This document shows positions 8,160 through 17,708 of a DNA stretch of 64,000 nucleotides, in pieces (position 1 is the first letter of the stretch; each line of letters starts with the position of its first letter). The position numbers and the translations under genes were made by a program. Below the pieces are notes generated by a model. It was not told the origin of the DNA. It saw only the letters and a list, made by a program, of their open reading frames with translations, and made no database searches. Source of the stretch: Oceanobacillus jordanicus (GTDB lineage: Bacteria; Bacillota; Bacilli; Bacillales; Amphibacillaceae); assembly GCF_022095695.1 (NCBI RefSeq), contig NZ_JAIFZM010000007.1, positions 1-64,000 of the forward strand, given 5' to 3'.

Positions 8160-11100
8160 ATGTTTCTCACAGAAGAAAAGCTGAAAGCAAGAATAAATGA
8201 ACTGTCTTCCTATCGATATCGCGACACTATCTCATTATCGAAATGGTCGTTTGTTGAAGATGAAGAGGGAGAAATTGGTACATATCCGCCAAAACCTGAT
8301 GGTAATTCTCCTACTATCGCAATTGGTGAACACTGGCGTGGACGAGATGTATATGCATGGATCTCTACAAATGTGACGATTCCAACAAGCTGGGCTGATA
8401 AAAAGATTGTTGGCCTTTTTGACTTTGGAAACACAGGTGGAGGGAATAATTCAGGGTTTGAATCTCTATTATTTTTAAACGGGCAACCATACCAAGGAGT
8501 AGATTCTAATCACAAAGAAGTGTTTCTTTCCGGAAGCTCTGCTGGAAATGACATTTCTCTAGATTTTAGATTATGGACAGGTCTTGAAGGTGGTGGAAAG
8601 CCAGTTATTCAGGAATACAAACTAAAATATGCCGAACTGGCATGGCTTGATGAGCAGGTTGACGATTTCTATTACAATGCTAAGGCTGTCATGGAAACAG
8701 TATTTGTATTAGAAGATAATCAGCCTGAAAAGCATGCCTTACTTCAAGCGCTTAATCAATCTATGAATTTCATTAGCTGGTTAAACCCAGGCTCAGAAGA
8801 ATTCTATGAATCTGTCTACCGCGCAGGAAGTTATTTGCAAGAACAACTCGATTCCATGGAGAAAAATCATGCTGTGACCTTCCATAGTATTGGACATACA
8901 CACATCGATGTAGCGTGGCTCTGGCGATTAAAACATACACGTGAAAAGTCAGCACGTTCTTTTTCAACGGTGCTTCGTCTGATGGAGCAATACCCGGAGT
9001 ATGTTTTCCTACAAAGTCAACCACAGCTCTATGAATATATAAAAGAAGATTACCCGGAAATCTATGAAAAAATGAAGAAGAAAATTTCCGAAGGTACCTG
9101 GGAAGTAGATGGGGGCATGTGGCTGGAGGCGGATTGTAATATTCCGTCAGGTGAGTCGCTTGTTCGTCAACTATTGTTAGGGTCAAAATTTATCCGGGAT
9201 GAATTTGGTAAAGAAAGCGAGTACTTATGGCTGCCCGATGTATTTGGGTATAGCTGGGCTTTACCACAAATCTTGAAAAAGTCTGGTATTAAGACGTTTA
9301 TGACGACGAAAATCAGCTGGAGTCAGTTCAACCGTATGCCGCACGATACCTTTAACTGGCGAGGCATTGATGGTAGTGAGATTTTAACACATTTTATTAC
9401 CACAACAGAGCCTTGGCCTGAGTCCCGTTACTACACATATAATGGATTTATGACGCCACAGGTAGTAAAAGAATCGTGGGATGCCTACAAGGATAAAAAC
9501 ATTAACCAGGACTTATTGCTGTCCTATGGATATGGCGATGGTGGAGGTGGTGTAAACCGGGAAATGCTTGAAATGCGACGCAAAATGGATAAGATTCCTG
9601 GTTTGCCAAATGTGAAACCGTCCACAGCAGGTAACTATTTTAATAAGTTACATAAGACGATAGATGAAACAAACGAATATGTGCATACATGGGATGGGGA
9701 GTTGTATCTGGAATTCCACCGTGGCACCTATACGTCGCAAAGCTTTATGAAGCGAATGAACCGAAAACTGGAATTGCTTTACAGGGAAAGCGAATGGTTA
9801 AGTGTGCTGGATAGTGTCGAGCAAAGCGCATTCGAAAACTACCCATTAGCTAAATTGACAGATGGGTGGAAGACGATTTTACGCAACCAATTCCATGATA
9901 TTATCCCGGGATCATCCATTAAAGAAGTGTATGATGATGCCAGACAAGAATATAAACAGGCGAAGGAATTAGGCGAGGAAGTATGGGACAATGCTGCAAC
10001 ATCTCTTGTACAAGCGCAAGACTCTGTGTGGACGGTTTTCAATTCTGCCTCTTGGGAGCGTAATGATCTCGTGTTCATCCCAGGACATACTGCTTCAGGA
10101 AGCTGGGTCGATGCGGACGGTAAAGAGTTCGAAACACAATCTACAGATGAGGGCTGTTATATACGGGTTGAATCTCTCCCAGCTATGGGGTACAAGCAGA
10201 TTGAATTCAAATCTACTAAAACAAAGCAAGAGGCGAAAGAAGCTTTCACTCTAGAAGCGAATCGCATCCAAACGCCGTTTTATGACCTGACATGGAATGA
10301 GAACGGCCAGCTGACAAGTATTACAGATTTAGAACATGGTCGTGAAGTACTTGCTGAAAATACGAGAGGGAATGTGCTACAGGTGTTTGAAGATAAACCA
10401 CTTATGTTTGACGCGTGGGATATTGATATTTTTTACCAACAAAAGATGGAAGAAATTACAGAGCTTCAGTCTGTAGAAGTTCTGGAAGTTGGGAGCTTAC
10501 AAGCGTCCATCCGGTTTGTCTGGAAATATGGCAAATCAGTAATTACACAAGACATGACTGTATATGCGAACAGCCGGCGAATTGATTTTGACACCCATGT
10601 AGACTGGCAGGAGCGGCAGCGATTATTGAAAGTAGCATTCCCTGTTGATATCCGCTCAACAGAAGCTACCTATGATATTCAATATGGAAATGTAAAACGG
10701 CCAACTCACTGGAATACAAGCTGGGACTATGCTCGTTTCGAAAGTGTTGGTCACCAATGGGCAGATTTATCTGAAGGAGCATATGGTGTAAGTATTCTTA
10801 ATGATTGTAAGTATGGTTACGACATTAAAGACAACCTGATGCGGTTATCCCTATTAAAATCACCGATCCATCCAGACCCTTGGGCGGATTTGGGAGAACA
10901 CCGATTCACCTATTCCGTCCTTCCGCATGAGGGAAGTTGGAAAGAAGGCGGCACGGTGAAAGAAGCGTGGTCATTGAATAATGCCTTAACCTTTAAGCAA
11001 GGGAATGCAAGACTGGATCAATTATCATTGGTTCATTGTTCAAAGGAGAATATCATGATCGACGCAGTGAAGAAGGCTGAGTACAGTGATAAAACGGTAT

Positions 11101-11285
11101 TGCGTCTTCACGAATTTGAAGGAAATCGTTCCACTGTGGAGCTTTCCAGTGATTTGAACATCGTCTCCTGGCAAGAATGCGATTTAATGGAAAAACCGAT
11201 TGGTGAGGTAGTCCAGGACCCTTCAATTAATGTTCAGGTTACACCTTATGAAATAAAAACATTCCTGGTCGAATTTGCCAAGTAA
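8160..11285 (+). CDS. GH38 alpha-mannosidase (large form)
   Basis: 1041 residues. A beta-rich N-terminal domain of about 235 residues is followed by the GH38 catalytic domain with the zinc motif HTHIDVAWLW (residues 246-255) and the nucleophile motif LWLPDVFGYSWALPQ with Asp360. The helical middle domain (QFHDIIPGSSIKEVY) and long C-terminal beta domains also match GH38. It hydrolyses alpha-linked mannose by a retaining mechanism using a divalent metal. No signal peptide, so it acts in the cytoplasm on imported oligosaccharides. It stands between the ABC importer and a second, distinct GH38 gene. Confidence 0.93.
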   Translation: MFLTEEKLKARINELSSYRYRDTISLSKWSFVEDEEGEIGTYPPKPDGNSPTIAIGEHWRGRDVYAWISTNVTIPTSWADKKIVGLFDFGNTGGGNNSGFESLLFLNGQPYQGVDSNHKEVFLSGSSAGNDISLDFRLWTGLEGGGKPVIQEYKLKYAELAWLDEQVDDFYYNAKAVMETVFVLEDNQPEKHALLQALNQSMNFISWLNPGSEEFYESVYRAGSYLQEQLDSMEKNHAVTFHSIGHTHIDVAWLWRLKHTREKSARSFSTVLRLMEQYPEYVFLQSQPQLYEYIKEDYPEIYEKMKKKISEGTWEVDGGMWLEADCNIPSGESLVRQLLLGSKFIRDEFGKESEYLWLPDVFGYSWALPQILKKSGIKTFMTTKISWSQFNRMPHDTFNWRGIDGSEILTHFITTTEPWPESRYYTYNGFMTPQVVKESWDAYKDKNINQDLLLSYGYGDGGGGVNREMLEMRRKMDKIPGLPNVKPSTAGNYFNKLHKTIDETNEYVHTWDGELYLEFHRGTYTSQSFMKRMNRKLELLYRESEWLSVLDSVEQSAFENYPLAKLTDGWKTILRNQFHDIIPGSSIKEVYDDARQEYKQAKELGEEVWDNAATSLVQAQDSVWTVFNSASWERNDLVFIPGHTASGSWVDADGKEFETQSTDEGCYIRVESLPAMGYKQIEFKSTKTKQEAKEAFTLEANRIQTPFYDLTWNENGQLTSITDLEHGREVLAENTRGNVLQVFEDKPLMFDAWDIDIFYQQKMEEITELQSVEVLEVGSLQASIRFVWKYGKSVITQDMTVYANSRRIDFDTHVDWQERQRLLKVAFPVDIRSTEATYDIQYGNVKRPTHWNTSWDYARFESVGHQWADLSEGAYGVSILNDCKYGYDIKDNLMRLSLLKSPIHPDPWADLGEHRFTYSVLPHEGSWKEGGTVKEAWSLNNALTFKQGNARLDQLSLVHCSKENIMIDAVKKAEYSDKTVLRLHEFEGNRSTVELSSDLNIVSWQECDLMEKPIGEVVQDPSINVQVTPYEIKTFLVEFAK

Positions 11286-11399
11286 AGATAGAAAGAAGGA
11301 TGCAGGTTGATGTCATGACGATTTACTTATTGTGGAGGAGACCTGCAATCGTTTTGACAATGAATCAATAAAATAGTGAATCACCTTGGAGGGTTACAC

Positions 11400-14114
11400 G
11401 TGACAGATCAAAAGCATATCCATATTATTTCTCATACGCATTGGGATAGAGAGTGGTATTTACCTTACGAGAAACATCATGTTTTATTAATCAAGCTGAT
11501 GGATCGCTTACTCGATACATTGGAAAAGGACCCAGAATTTAAAAGCTTCCATTTGGACGGGCAGACGATTATCCTCGACGATTATTTACAGGTCCGTCCT
11601 GATAGGAGAGAAAAGTTAGAAAAGTACATTCGTGAAGGAAGGCTTCATATTGGTCCTTGGTATATTTTACAGGACGAGTTTTTGACAAGTAGTGAAGCGA
11701 ACATACGTAATTTACAGTACGGAATGAAGGATGCATTACAATGGGGCGGGATTTCCAAGGTTGGCTATTTCCCTGATTCATTCGGAAATATGGGACAGGG
11801 ACCACAAATTTTAAGCCAGGCAGGCATTAACAACGCTGTCTTTGGGCGTGGGGTAAAACCTACAGGATTTAATAACATGGTTAGCGATGCAGAGCAATAT
11901 GAATCCCCATATTCGGAAATGCTTTGGCGTTCACCAGACGGTTCTTCTGTCTTGGGCATCCTGTTTGCCAACTGGTATTGTAACGGCAATGAAGTACCAG
12001 TAGATGAAAAGGAAGCAAAGCAATATTGGGAGCAGCATCTTTCTTCCTTAGAAAAGTATGCGGCATCTCCTCATATGCTTATGATGAATGGCTGTGATCA
12101 TCAGCCAATCCAAATAGACTTGCCTGAAGCAATTGAAACGGCGAAGAAGCTCTATCCAGAAATTTCGTTTACCCATTCTAATTTTAATAAATATGTTGAA
12201 AATCTAACCGCCTCTCTCCCGGATGATTTAAAGGTGATTGATGGGGAGCTGCGAAGTCAGCAAACAGACGGATGGGGAACGCTCGTCAACACTGCTTCAG
12301 CCCGTGTTTATATTAAGCAAATGAACCAGCTAGGCCAAGCATTATTAGAAAAAGTAGCAGAACCATTAGCGACATTTGCTTACTTAAATGGCGAGGAATA
12401 CAATCACCATCTTTTGGAATATGCATGGAAAACGTTAATGCAAAACCACCCGCATGACAGCATTTGCGGCTGTAGTGTAGATGAAGTACATCGGGAAATG
12501 GTAACTCGTTTTGAAAAGAGTAAGCATGTAGCCGAAGCTGTTATTGATGAGAGCCTTGAAGCCCTTTCCAATAAAATTAATACGACCGGATTTGAGAAAT
12601 GGGGCGAAGATGCACTAGCCTTTACTGTCTATAATACAACGGGATGGGAACGTACAGGCACGGTCTCCATTACACTTGATGTACGACGTGATTACTTTTC
12701 AGAAGGGGTCAAAAAGCAAGAACTTAAACAATTCCCGCTTGGAGAGAGAATCGTCGTGGACAAGGCAGGAGCAGAATATAGCGTTACAGTTGAAGATCTA
12801 GGGATAGCCTTTGACTATGACTTACCGGAAGAAAAGTTCCGTCAACCATACATGGCTAGAAGGGTCCGTCTTACATTTGAGGCACAGCAAGTTCCGGCGA
12901 TGGGTTACAAGACATTTGCCTTAGTTCAATCCAGCTCAAGTCAGAAACAGGATTCCTTGATTCCTGGCGAAAACCAATTAGAAAACGACTTTTTGCATGT
13001 AAATATTAATGAGAATGGTTCCTTGACTGTAACGAATAAAGGGAATGGAAGAACTTTTGAAGAGTTAGGTGTTTATGAGGATAGTGGTGATATTGGCAAT
13101 GAGTATATGTACAAACAGTCACATGATCAAAAAACACTTACAACAAAAGATGTTATCGCGAATGTGAAAGTGGTGGAGGACACCGCCTATCAAGCAGCAT
13201 ATGAAATTACCCACGAATGGGAAATTCCGAAAAGCGCCTCTGAATTGCTTGAACAGGAGCAAAAAGAGCTTGTCGGATTTAAAGGTAGGAAGTCTGGACG
13301 ATCTGAGGAAAACATTCCATTTAAGATTACAACTATCGTTACATTAGAAAAGAATAGTAAAGGGATTAATGTGGAAGCAAGCTTTAATAACCAGGCAAAA
13401 GATCATCGACTTCGCGCATTATTTCCAACAGCTATTCAAACAGATGTGCACCATGTTGATTCCATTTTTGAAGTGGCTACACGATCCAATCAGCCTTCAG
13501 AAGAGTGGACAAACCCTGATAATTCCCAGCACCAGCAGGCATTTGTGGATGTTCGTAACGAAGAACATGGATTGACGGTTGCGAATCTTGGACTTAATGA
13601 ATATGAGGTGTTACGTGATGGTCGGAATACGATTGCGATAACGCTGTTACGCTCTGTTGGGGAGTTAGGGGATTGGGGCCATTTTCCAACACCGGAGGCC
13701 CAATGTTTAGGGGAGCACACCGTATCCCTTCGCATTTACCCACATGCAGGGGAAGAGGATGCAACCAAGGCATATCAAGATGCATACCAATTTCAGGTGC
13801 CATGGACAGTAAAACAAACAGGAATCCACGATGGGGAGCTGCCAACAGCTAAGTCATTTTTAGAATGGAATGCTCCTAATCTATCATTTTCTTCGCTGAA
13901 GGTGTCTGGTCAGACCGGAGATGTGTTAACTCGCTGGTTTAATATGACAAACGAAAATAATCCTTTACTTGTTCGCACACTAAAGGGTACATCTTCCGCT
14001 TATAAAAGTAATGTGATAGAAGAAAAACAAGAAACACTTCAGTCCAATGAATCTTCCGAAGTGCAAATACCAGTAAAGCCGTATGAAATTGTAACAATTG
14101 GCTTCGAGAAATAG
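11400..14114 (+). CDS. GH38 alpha-mannosidase / MngB-like glycoside hydrolase
   Basis: 904 residues from GTG 11400; TTGGAGGG at 11386-11393 sets this start, and an earlier in-frame GTG at 11376 has no ribosome site. The catalytic domain starts at once: HTHWDREWY (zinc motif, residues 12-20) and YFPDSFGNMGQ with nucleophile Asp126. HPHDSICGCSVDEVHREM is the helical-domain signature. The compact build matches bacterial GH38 enzymes such as E. coli MngB and the streptococcal alpha-1,3-mannosidase that partners with GH125. Cytoplasmic. The exact linkage is not decidable from sequence; the GH125 neighbour favours mannan or N-glycan trimming over mannosylglycerate hydrolysis. Confidence 0.9.
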   Translation: MTDQKHIHIISHTHWDREWYLPYEKHHVLLIKLMDRLLDTLEKDPEFKSFHLDGQTIILDDYLQVRPDRREKLEKYIREGRLHIGPWYILQDEFLTSSEANIRNLQYGMKDALQWGGISKVGYFPDSFGNMGQGPQILSQAGINNAVFGRGVKPTGFNNMVSDAEQYESPYSEMLWRSPDGSSVLGILFANWYCNGNEVPVDEKEAKQYWEQHLSSLEKYAASPHMLMMNGCDHQPIQIDLPEAIETAKKLYPEISFTHSNFNKYVENLTASLPDDLKVIDGELRSQQTDGWGTLVNTASARVYIKQMNQLGQALLEKVAEPLATFAYLNGEEYNHHLLEYAWKTLMQNHPHDSICGCSVDEVHREMVTRFEKSKHVAEAVIDESLEALSNKINTTGFEKWGEDALAFTVYNTTGWERTGTVSITLDVRRDYFSEGVKKQELKQFPLGERIVVDKAGAEYSVTVEDLGIAFDYDLPEEKFRQPYMARRVRLTFEAQQVPAMGYKTFALVQSSSSQKQDSLIPGENQLENDFLHVNINENGSLTVTNKGNGRTFEELGVYEDSGDIGNEYMYKQSHDQKTLTTKDVIANVKVVEDTAYQAAYEITHEWEIPKSASELLEQEQKELVGFKGRKSGRSEENIPFKITTIVTLEKNSKGINVEASFNNQAKDHRLRALFPTAIQTDVHHVDSIFEVATRSNQPSEEWTNPDNSQHQQAFVDVRNEEHGLTVANLGLNEYEVLRDGRNTIAITLLRSVGELGDWGHFPTPEAQCLGEHTVSLRIYPHAGEEDATKAYQDAYQFQVPWTVKQTGIHDGELPTAKSFLEWNAPNLSFSSLKVSGQTGDVLTRWFNMTNENNPLLVRTLKGTSSAYKSNVIEEKQETLQSNESSEVQIPVKPYEIVTIGFEK

Positions 14115-14126
14115 AAATCATATAGC

Positions 14127-14164
14127 GTGTTCAAAAAGTGGGCAATCTGCAGCTTTTTGAACAC
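14127..14164 (+). terminator. Perfect 12-bp hairpin after the second GH38 gene
   Basis: GTGTTCAAAAAG (14127-14138) is exactly complementary to CTTTTTGAACAC (14153-14164). Only a weak T-run follows (TGCTTT). It may partly terminate or stabilise the upstream transcript. Confidence 0.5.
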
Positions 14165-14195
14165 TGCTTTAAGACGAGGAAGTAGATTCTACGAT

Positions 14196-14352
14196 ATTGG
14201 AGCTCAAACTGAGTTACCTGGAACGGATGGCGGCGACTCCAGCGGGAAAAGCATGAGACTTGAGACCCCGGAGAAAGTGACGTTCTTTTGAGGAGGCTCA
14301 AGCCATGCCCGCGGAAAGCGTCCGCTAGCAGTGAAAGGGACGGAATTATTGT
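14196..14352. repeat. GC-rich Bacillaceae-type intergenic repeat
   Basis: A GC-rich block between two genes of an otherwise AT-rich locus. It contains GGCGGCGACTCCAGCGGG, GCATGAG, CTTGAG and, further on, the complementary CTCAAG, CATGCCCGC and GGAAAGCG. The arms GCGGG/CCCGC, GCATG/CATGC and CTTGAG/CTCAAG nest into a long imperfect hairpin. I recognise this sequence type from memory as a dispersed repeat in Bacillaceae genomes. Only one copy is in the window, so copy number cannot be shown here. Confidence 0.6.
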
Positions 14353-14391
14353 AGCTATAAGAATTAGAATAATAAATAAAGGGAGTGTAAC

Positions 14392-15696
14392 ATGATGCAA
14401 AAATCCATACCAGCCTCGATGAAGACGTTTATTGAAGAAGTAAAAACAGCTTACGCGCAAGACCAAAAAGCCCAGGCACTTTTCGAGAATTGTTTTTCCA
14501 ATACATATGAGACCACCATACGCCCACAAGAAGATGGCACCACATTTGTGATAACCGGTGATATACCGGCAATGTGGCTTCGTGATTCCGCTGCACAGGT
14601 ACGACCATATCTCATGCTGGCAGAGCATGACGAGGAAATGGCAAACTTAATTGAAGGCGTCATCCGAAAACAATTTTCTTTTATTCTTCATGACCCATAT
14701 GCCAATGCTTTTAATGAGGAAGCTAATGGTAAGCGGTACCATGAAGACAATACCAAAATGACACCTCTGCTTTGGGAACGGAAGTATGAAATTGATTCGT
14801 TATGCTATCCTATTCAGCTGGCCTATCTCTTTTGGAAATCCACTGGTCGAACATCTCAGTTTAACGACGCGTTTCGTCAGGCCGTTAGCCTGATCATCGA
14901 CACCTGGAAAACGGAACAAAATCATGAAGCGAATTCTACTTATCATTTCGAAAGAGATAATTGTCCACCACAGGATACATTATCACATGGTGGGAAGGGT
15001 GCGCCTGTCGCCTATACTGGCATGACATGGAGTGGTTTCCGCCCTAGTGATGATGCCTGTAAATATGGCTATCTAATCCCCGCCAATATGTTTGCAGTAG
15101 TTTCTCTAAGACAGCTGGAAGAAATTGCAGAAGAAGTGCTGCAAGATACGGATCTTGCTGTTGTTGCAAAAAATCTAGCAGATGAAATGGATAACGGTAT
15201 TCAAACGTACGGGAAGGTGGAGCATCCGGAGTTCGGTACAATTTATGCCTATGAGACGGATGGACATGGCAACTATAACTTAATGGACGATGCCAATGTT
15301 CCCAGTCTTCTTGCCCTTCCATACTTAGGCTATTGTAAGTTGGATGATCCTATCTATCAAAATACAAGAAAATTCGTTTTAAGTGATGAAAATCCTTATT
15401 TCTACAAAGGAAAAGTTGCGAAAGGAGTGGGAAGCCCCCATACACCAGAGCAATATATTTGGCATATTGCCTTAGCGATTCAAGGAATGACTGCGCAATC
15501 TAGTGAAGAAAAAGAAGAAATCCTGAACCTATTCAAAGCAACAGATGCTGACACCCAATTCATGCATGAAGGCTTTCATGTGGACCAACCAGAGAACTTT
15601 ACGAGGCCATGGTTTTCTTGGGCAAATTCCATGTTCAGCGAATTTTTAATCAGTAAAGCCGATCGCTATGTGAAAGGGAGCCCTTTAGCAAAGTAA
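14392..15696 (+). CDS. GH125 exo-alpha-1,6-mannosidase
   Basis: 434 residues. TGDIPAMWLRDSAAQVRPYL, MTPLLWERKYEIDSLCYPIQ and GMTWSGFRPSDDACKYGYLIP are signature stretches of GH125, an (alpha/alpha)6-barrel family of inverting exo-alpha-1,6-mannosidases. The family is known to work with GH38 enzymes on N-glycan cores and yeast mannan in streptococci and clostridia, which fits this locus. No signal peptide; cytoplasmic. The ATGATG start follows AAAGGGAGTG. Confidence 0.93.
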   Translation: MMQKSIPASMKTFIEEVKTAYAQDQKAQALFENCFSNTYETTIRPQEDGTTFVITGDIPAMWLRDSAAQVRPYLMLAEHDEEMANLIEGVIRKQFSFILHDPYANAFNEEANGKRYHEDNTKMTPLLWERKYEIDSLCYPIQLAYLFWKSTGRTSQFNDAFRQAVSLIIDTWKTEQNHEANSTYHFERDNCPPQDTLSHGGKGAPVAYTGMTWSGFRPSDDACKYGYLIPANMFAVVSLRQLEEIAEEVLQDTDLAVVAKNLADEMDNGIQTYGKVEHPEFGTIYAYETDGHGNYNLMDDANVPSLLALPYLGYCKLDDPIYQNTRKFVLSDENPYFYKGKVAKGVGSPHTPEQYIWHIALAIQGMTAQSSEEKEEILNLFKATDADTQFMHEGFHVDQPENFTRPWFSWANSMFSEFLISKADRYVKGSPLAK

Positions 15697-15751
15697 AGGT
15701 TATTTTGGTTAGTAGATTAATAGAATTAATAGAAAAAGTGAGGTGTATTAG

Positions 15752-16720
15752 TTGGTAAAAGTAGCTGTAGTAGGAGATGATGAGCAGCATTTGAAAAATT
15801 GGTCGAAACTGCAAGAGGCAGAAGTTCTATCGATTGTTCCAGTAAAATCTACGACTCCAGGCAAGATTGCGTTTCAGATTAACGGTGGGGAACGAGTAGA
15901 AGATGTGGAGAAACTAAATGTAGATGTGATTGATCTTTGTGTACCTGTGGAGGACAGGCCGGAATTAATTCGGCAGTTTTCGAAGCAAGGGACACATATT
16001 ATTTGTGCCTCCCCCCTTGCTTCCACTCTGAAAGAGGCATCAAGCATCATTACAGAATGCAAAGAGAAACAAGTCCATTTATATGTTGGAAATATGCGAA
16101 GATATTCTCCGGAATATGTTGATGCGAATAACCAGATACGCAATGGAAATATAGGGAGAGCAGGGGTTATCAGGCTGTCGAGAGGAGCACCACACCCTGG
16201 AGGAGAAAAGGATATCTTTTCCGAGCTTGGGATAGATGAATTTGAATGGCTTTTATGGACCTTCGGTGATGTGGAACGCGTTATCGCGAAGCATATAAAA
16301 AGAAAGCGACGTAACGGTACACAAGTTGAGTATGCTCTCCTATCCATCCGAATGATAGATAAGTCATTCGCCCATGTCGCATTATCCTGGGCTAAAACGG
16401 AAAATGGAACAAGCTTTGAGCTTACCGGAGACAAAGGAATGATCACACATAACAGCACAGATAGCAATCCCATTTCTTTACAGGTAACGGCCAGTTCACA
16501 AGAGGATCAGCTAGAGGAAATGATTCTCGACAAGTCGGTTTTACAAAGGCAGTTTGCGTATGTATTAGACCAGGCAAAAAATCCAAATAAACCAGTAAAT
16601 CTAGCACATGACGCGTTAAAATCAATGCAACTAGTAGATGCTGCAAGGAAATCAGCTCAGACAGGACAACCTGTCTCGATCAAGGAAGCGAGGTGGTCTT
16701 ATGAAAGTAGGGATGATTAG
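15752..16720 (+). CDS. Divergent Gfo/Idh/MocA-family protein lacking catalytic motifs
   Basis: 322 residues from TTG 15752 after GTGAGGTG. The fold order of the family is visible: an N-terminal nucleotide-binding domain beginning MVKVAVVGDDEQ and a C-terminal alpha/beta domain. However, the glycine-rich GxGxxG loop is degraded (VVGDDEQH), the catalytic EKP lysine motif is replaced by CASPLAS, and the D-x3-H catalytic region reads GIDEFEWLLWTFG with no histidine. It may be a non-catalytic partner of the intact oxidoreductases at 16701 and 18600. It overlaps the next gene by 20 bases, indicating translational coupling. Confidence 0.8.
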   Translation: MVKVAVVGDDEQHLKNWSKLQEAEVLSIVPVKSTTPGKIAFQINGGERVEDVEKLNVDVIDLCVPVEDRPELIRQFSKQGTHIICASPLASTLKEASSIITECKEKQVHLYVGNMRRYSPEYVDANNQIRNGNIGRAGVIRLSRGAPHPGGEKDIFSELGIDEFEWLLWTFGDVERVIAKHIKRKRRNGTQVEYALLSIRMIDKSFAHVALSWAKTENGTSFELTGDKGMITHNSTDSNPISLQVTASSQEDQLEEMILDKSVLQRQFAYVLDQAKNPNKPVNLAHDALKSMQLVDAARKSAQTGQPVSIKEARWSYESRDD

Positions 16721-17684
16721 TTTTGCTCATATGCATGCAAATAGTTACGCAACATTTCTGATGGACCATCCTGAAGCAGAAATAGCGGCTATATGGGATG
16801 ATGACGTTAAACGTGGTCAAGAAATGGCAACACATTTTGAAACGGACTTTTATCATGACCTAGATGAATTATTAAGCACAGACATTGATGCTGTCATGAT
16901 TTGTTCGGAAAATGCAAACCATAAAGCACATGTTCTGAAGGCTGCATCCTATAAAAAACATATTTTATGTGAAAAGCCGATCGCCACAGAGCTGGAGGAC
17001 GCGCAAGAGATGATTCGGGTCTGTGATCAACAGGGTGTCATTTTACAAGTTGCGTATGCTGTCCGCTTTGTCCCTGCGATTCAAAAAGTGAAAGCTGTCA
17101 TTGAGTCAGGACGGATTGGTGACGTGATGGCAGTTAATGCAACAAACCATGGACAAATGCCAGGCGGCTGGTTTGTTGAAGAAGCATTGTCAGGCGGAGG
17201 GGCTGCTACAGATCATATTGTGCATATCATGGATTTGCTTCGCTGGATGCTACAGGATGAAGTGAAATCCGTCTACGCAGAATTCGATACGCTTTTCTAC
17301 GATATTAAAGTGGAAGATGCAGGATTGGTAACGTTGGAGTTAGAATCAGGCATTATTGCCACCATTGATCCAAGCTGGTCACGACCAAAAACGTTTCCGC
17401 TCTGGGGAGATGTCACCATGGAGATTATTGGAACGGAAGGGTCCTTAGTTGTCGACGCTTTTAAACAGCATTCTGTTCTGTACAATGATCAAACAGGAAA
17501 AATAGAGCATAAGCCATGGTCTGAAGACATGGATGAAAGATTGGTCCATGATTTTATTGATTGTGTTAAAACAGGCAGAAAACCTGCAATTACTGGAATA
17601 GACGGATTGCGGACATTAGAAGTTGTGAAGGCAGCCTATCGCTCCAATGAATTAAAAGAAACGGTGACATTAGAGCGAAGCTAA
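16701..17684 (+). CDS. Gfo/Idh/MocA-family oxidoreductase
   Basis: 327 residues. The start MKVGMISFAHMHANSYATFL is the variant nucleotide-binding loop of one Gfo/Idh subgroup; CEKPIATE supplies the catalytic lysine and GGAATDHIVHIMDLLRW the aspartate/histidine pair. These enzymes oxidise or reduce sugars and polyols with NAD(P). The ATG at 16701 follows AGCGAGGTGG and lies inside the end of the previous gene. With the 17709 isomerase and 18600 oxidoreductase it forms an oxidation/isomerisation module attached to the mannosidases. Substrate unknown. Confidence 0.88.
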   Translation: MKVGMISFAHMHANSYATFLMDHPEAEIAAIWDDDVKRGQEMATHFETDFYHDLDELLSTDIDAVMICSENANHKAHVLKAASYKKHILCEKPIATELEDAQEMIRVCDQQGVILQVAYAVRFVPAIQKVKAVIESGRIGDVMAVNATNHGQMPGGWFVEEALSGGGAATDHIVHIMDLLRWMLQDEVKSVYAEFDTLFYDIKVEDAGLVTLELESGIIATIDPSWSRPKTFPLWGDVTMEIIGTEGSLVVDAFKQHSVLYNDQTGKIEHKPWSEDMDERLVHDFIDCVKTGRKPAITGIDGLRTLEVVKAAYRSNELKETVTLERS

Positions 17685-17708
17685 GTTGCAGATAAAGGAG
17701 GGTGAGAT

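Noticed and set aside
8773-9186. 137-codon minus-strand frame
   Set aside because: Antisense to the conserved catalytic domain of the first GH38 gene; a shadow.
15874-16473. 199-codon minus-strand frame
   Set aside because: Opposite the Gfo/Idh gene at 15752, whose family signature and start are clear; a shadow.
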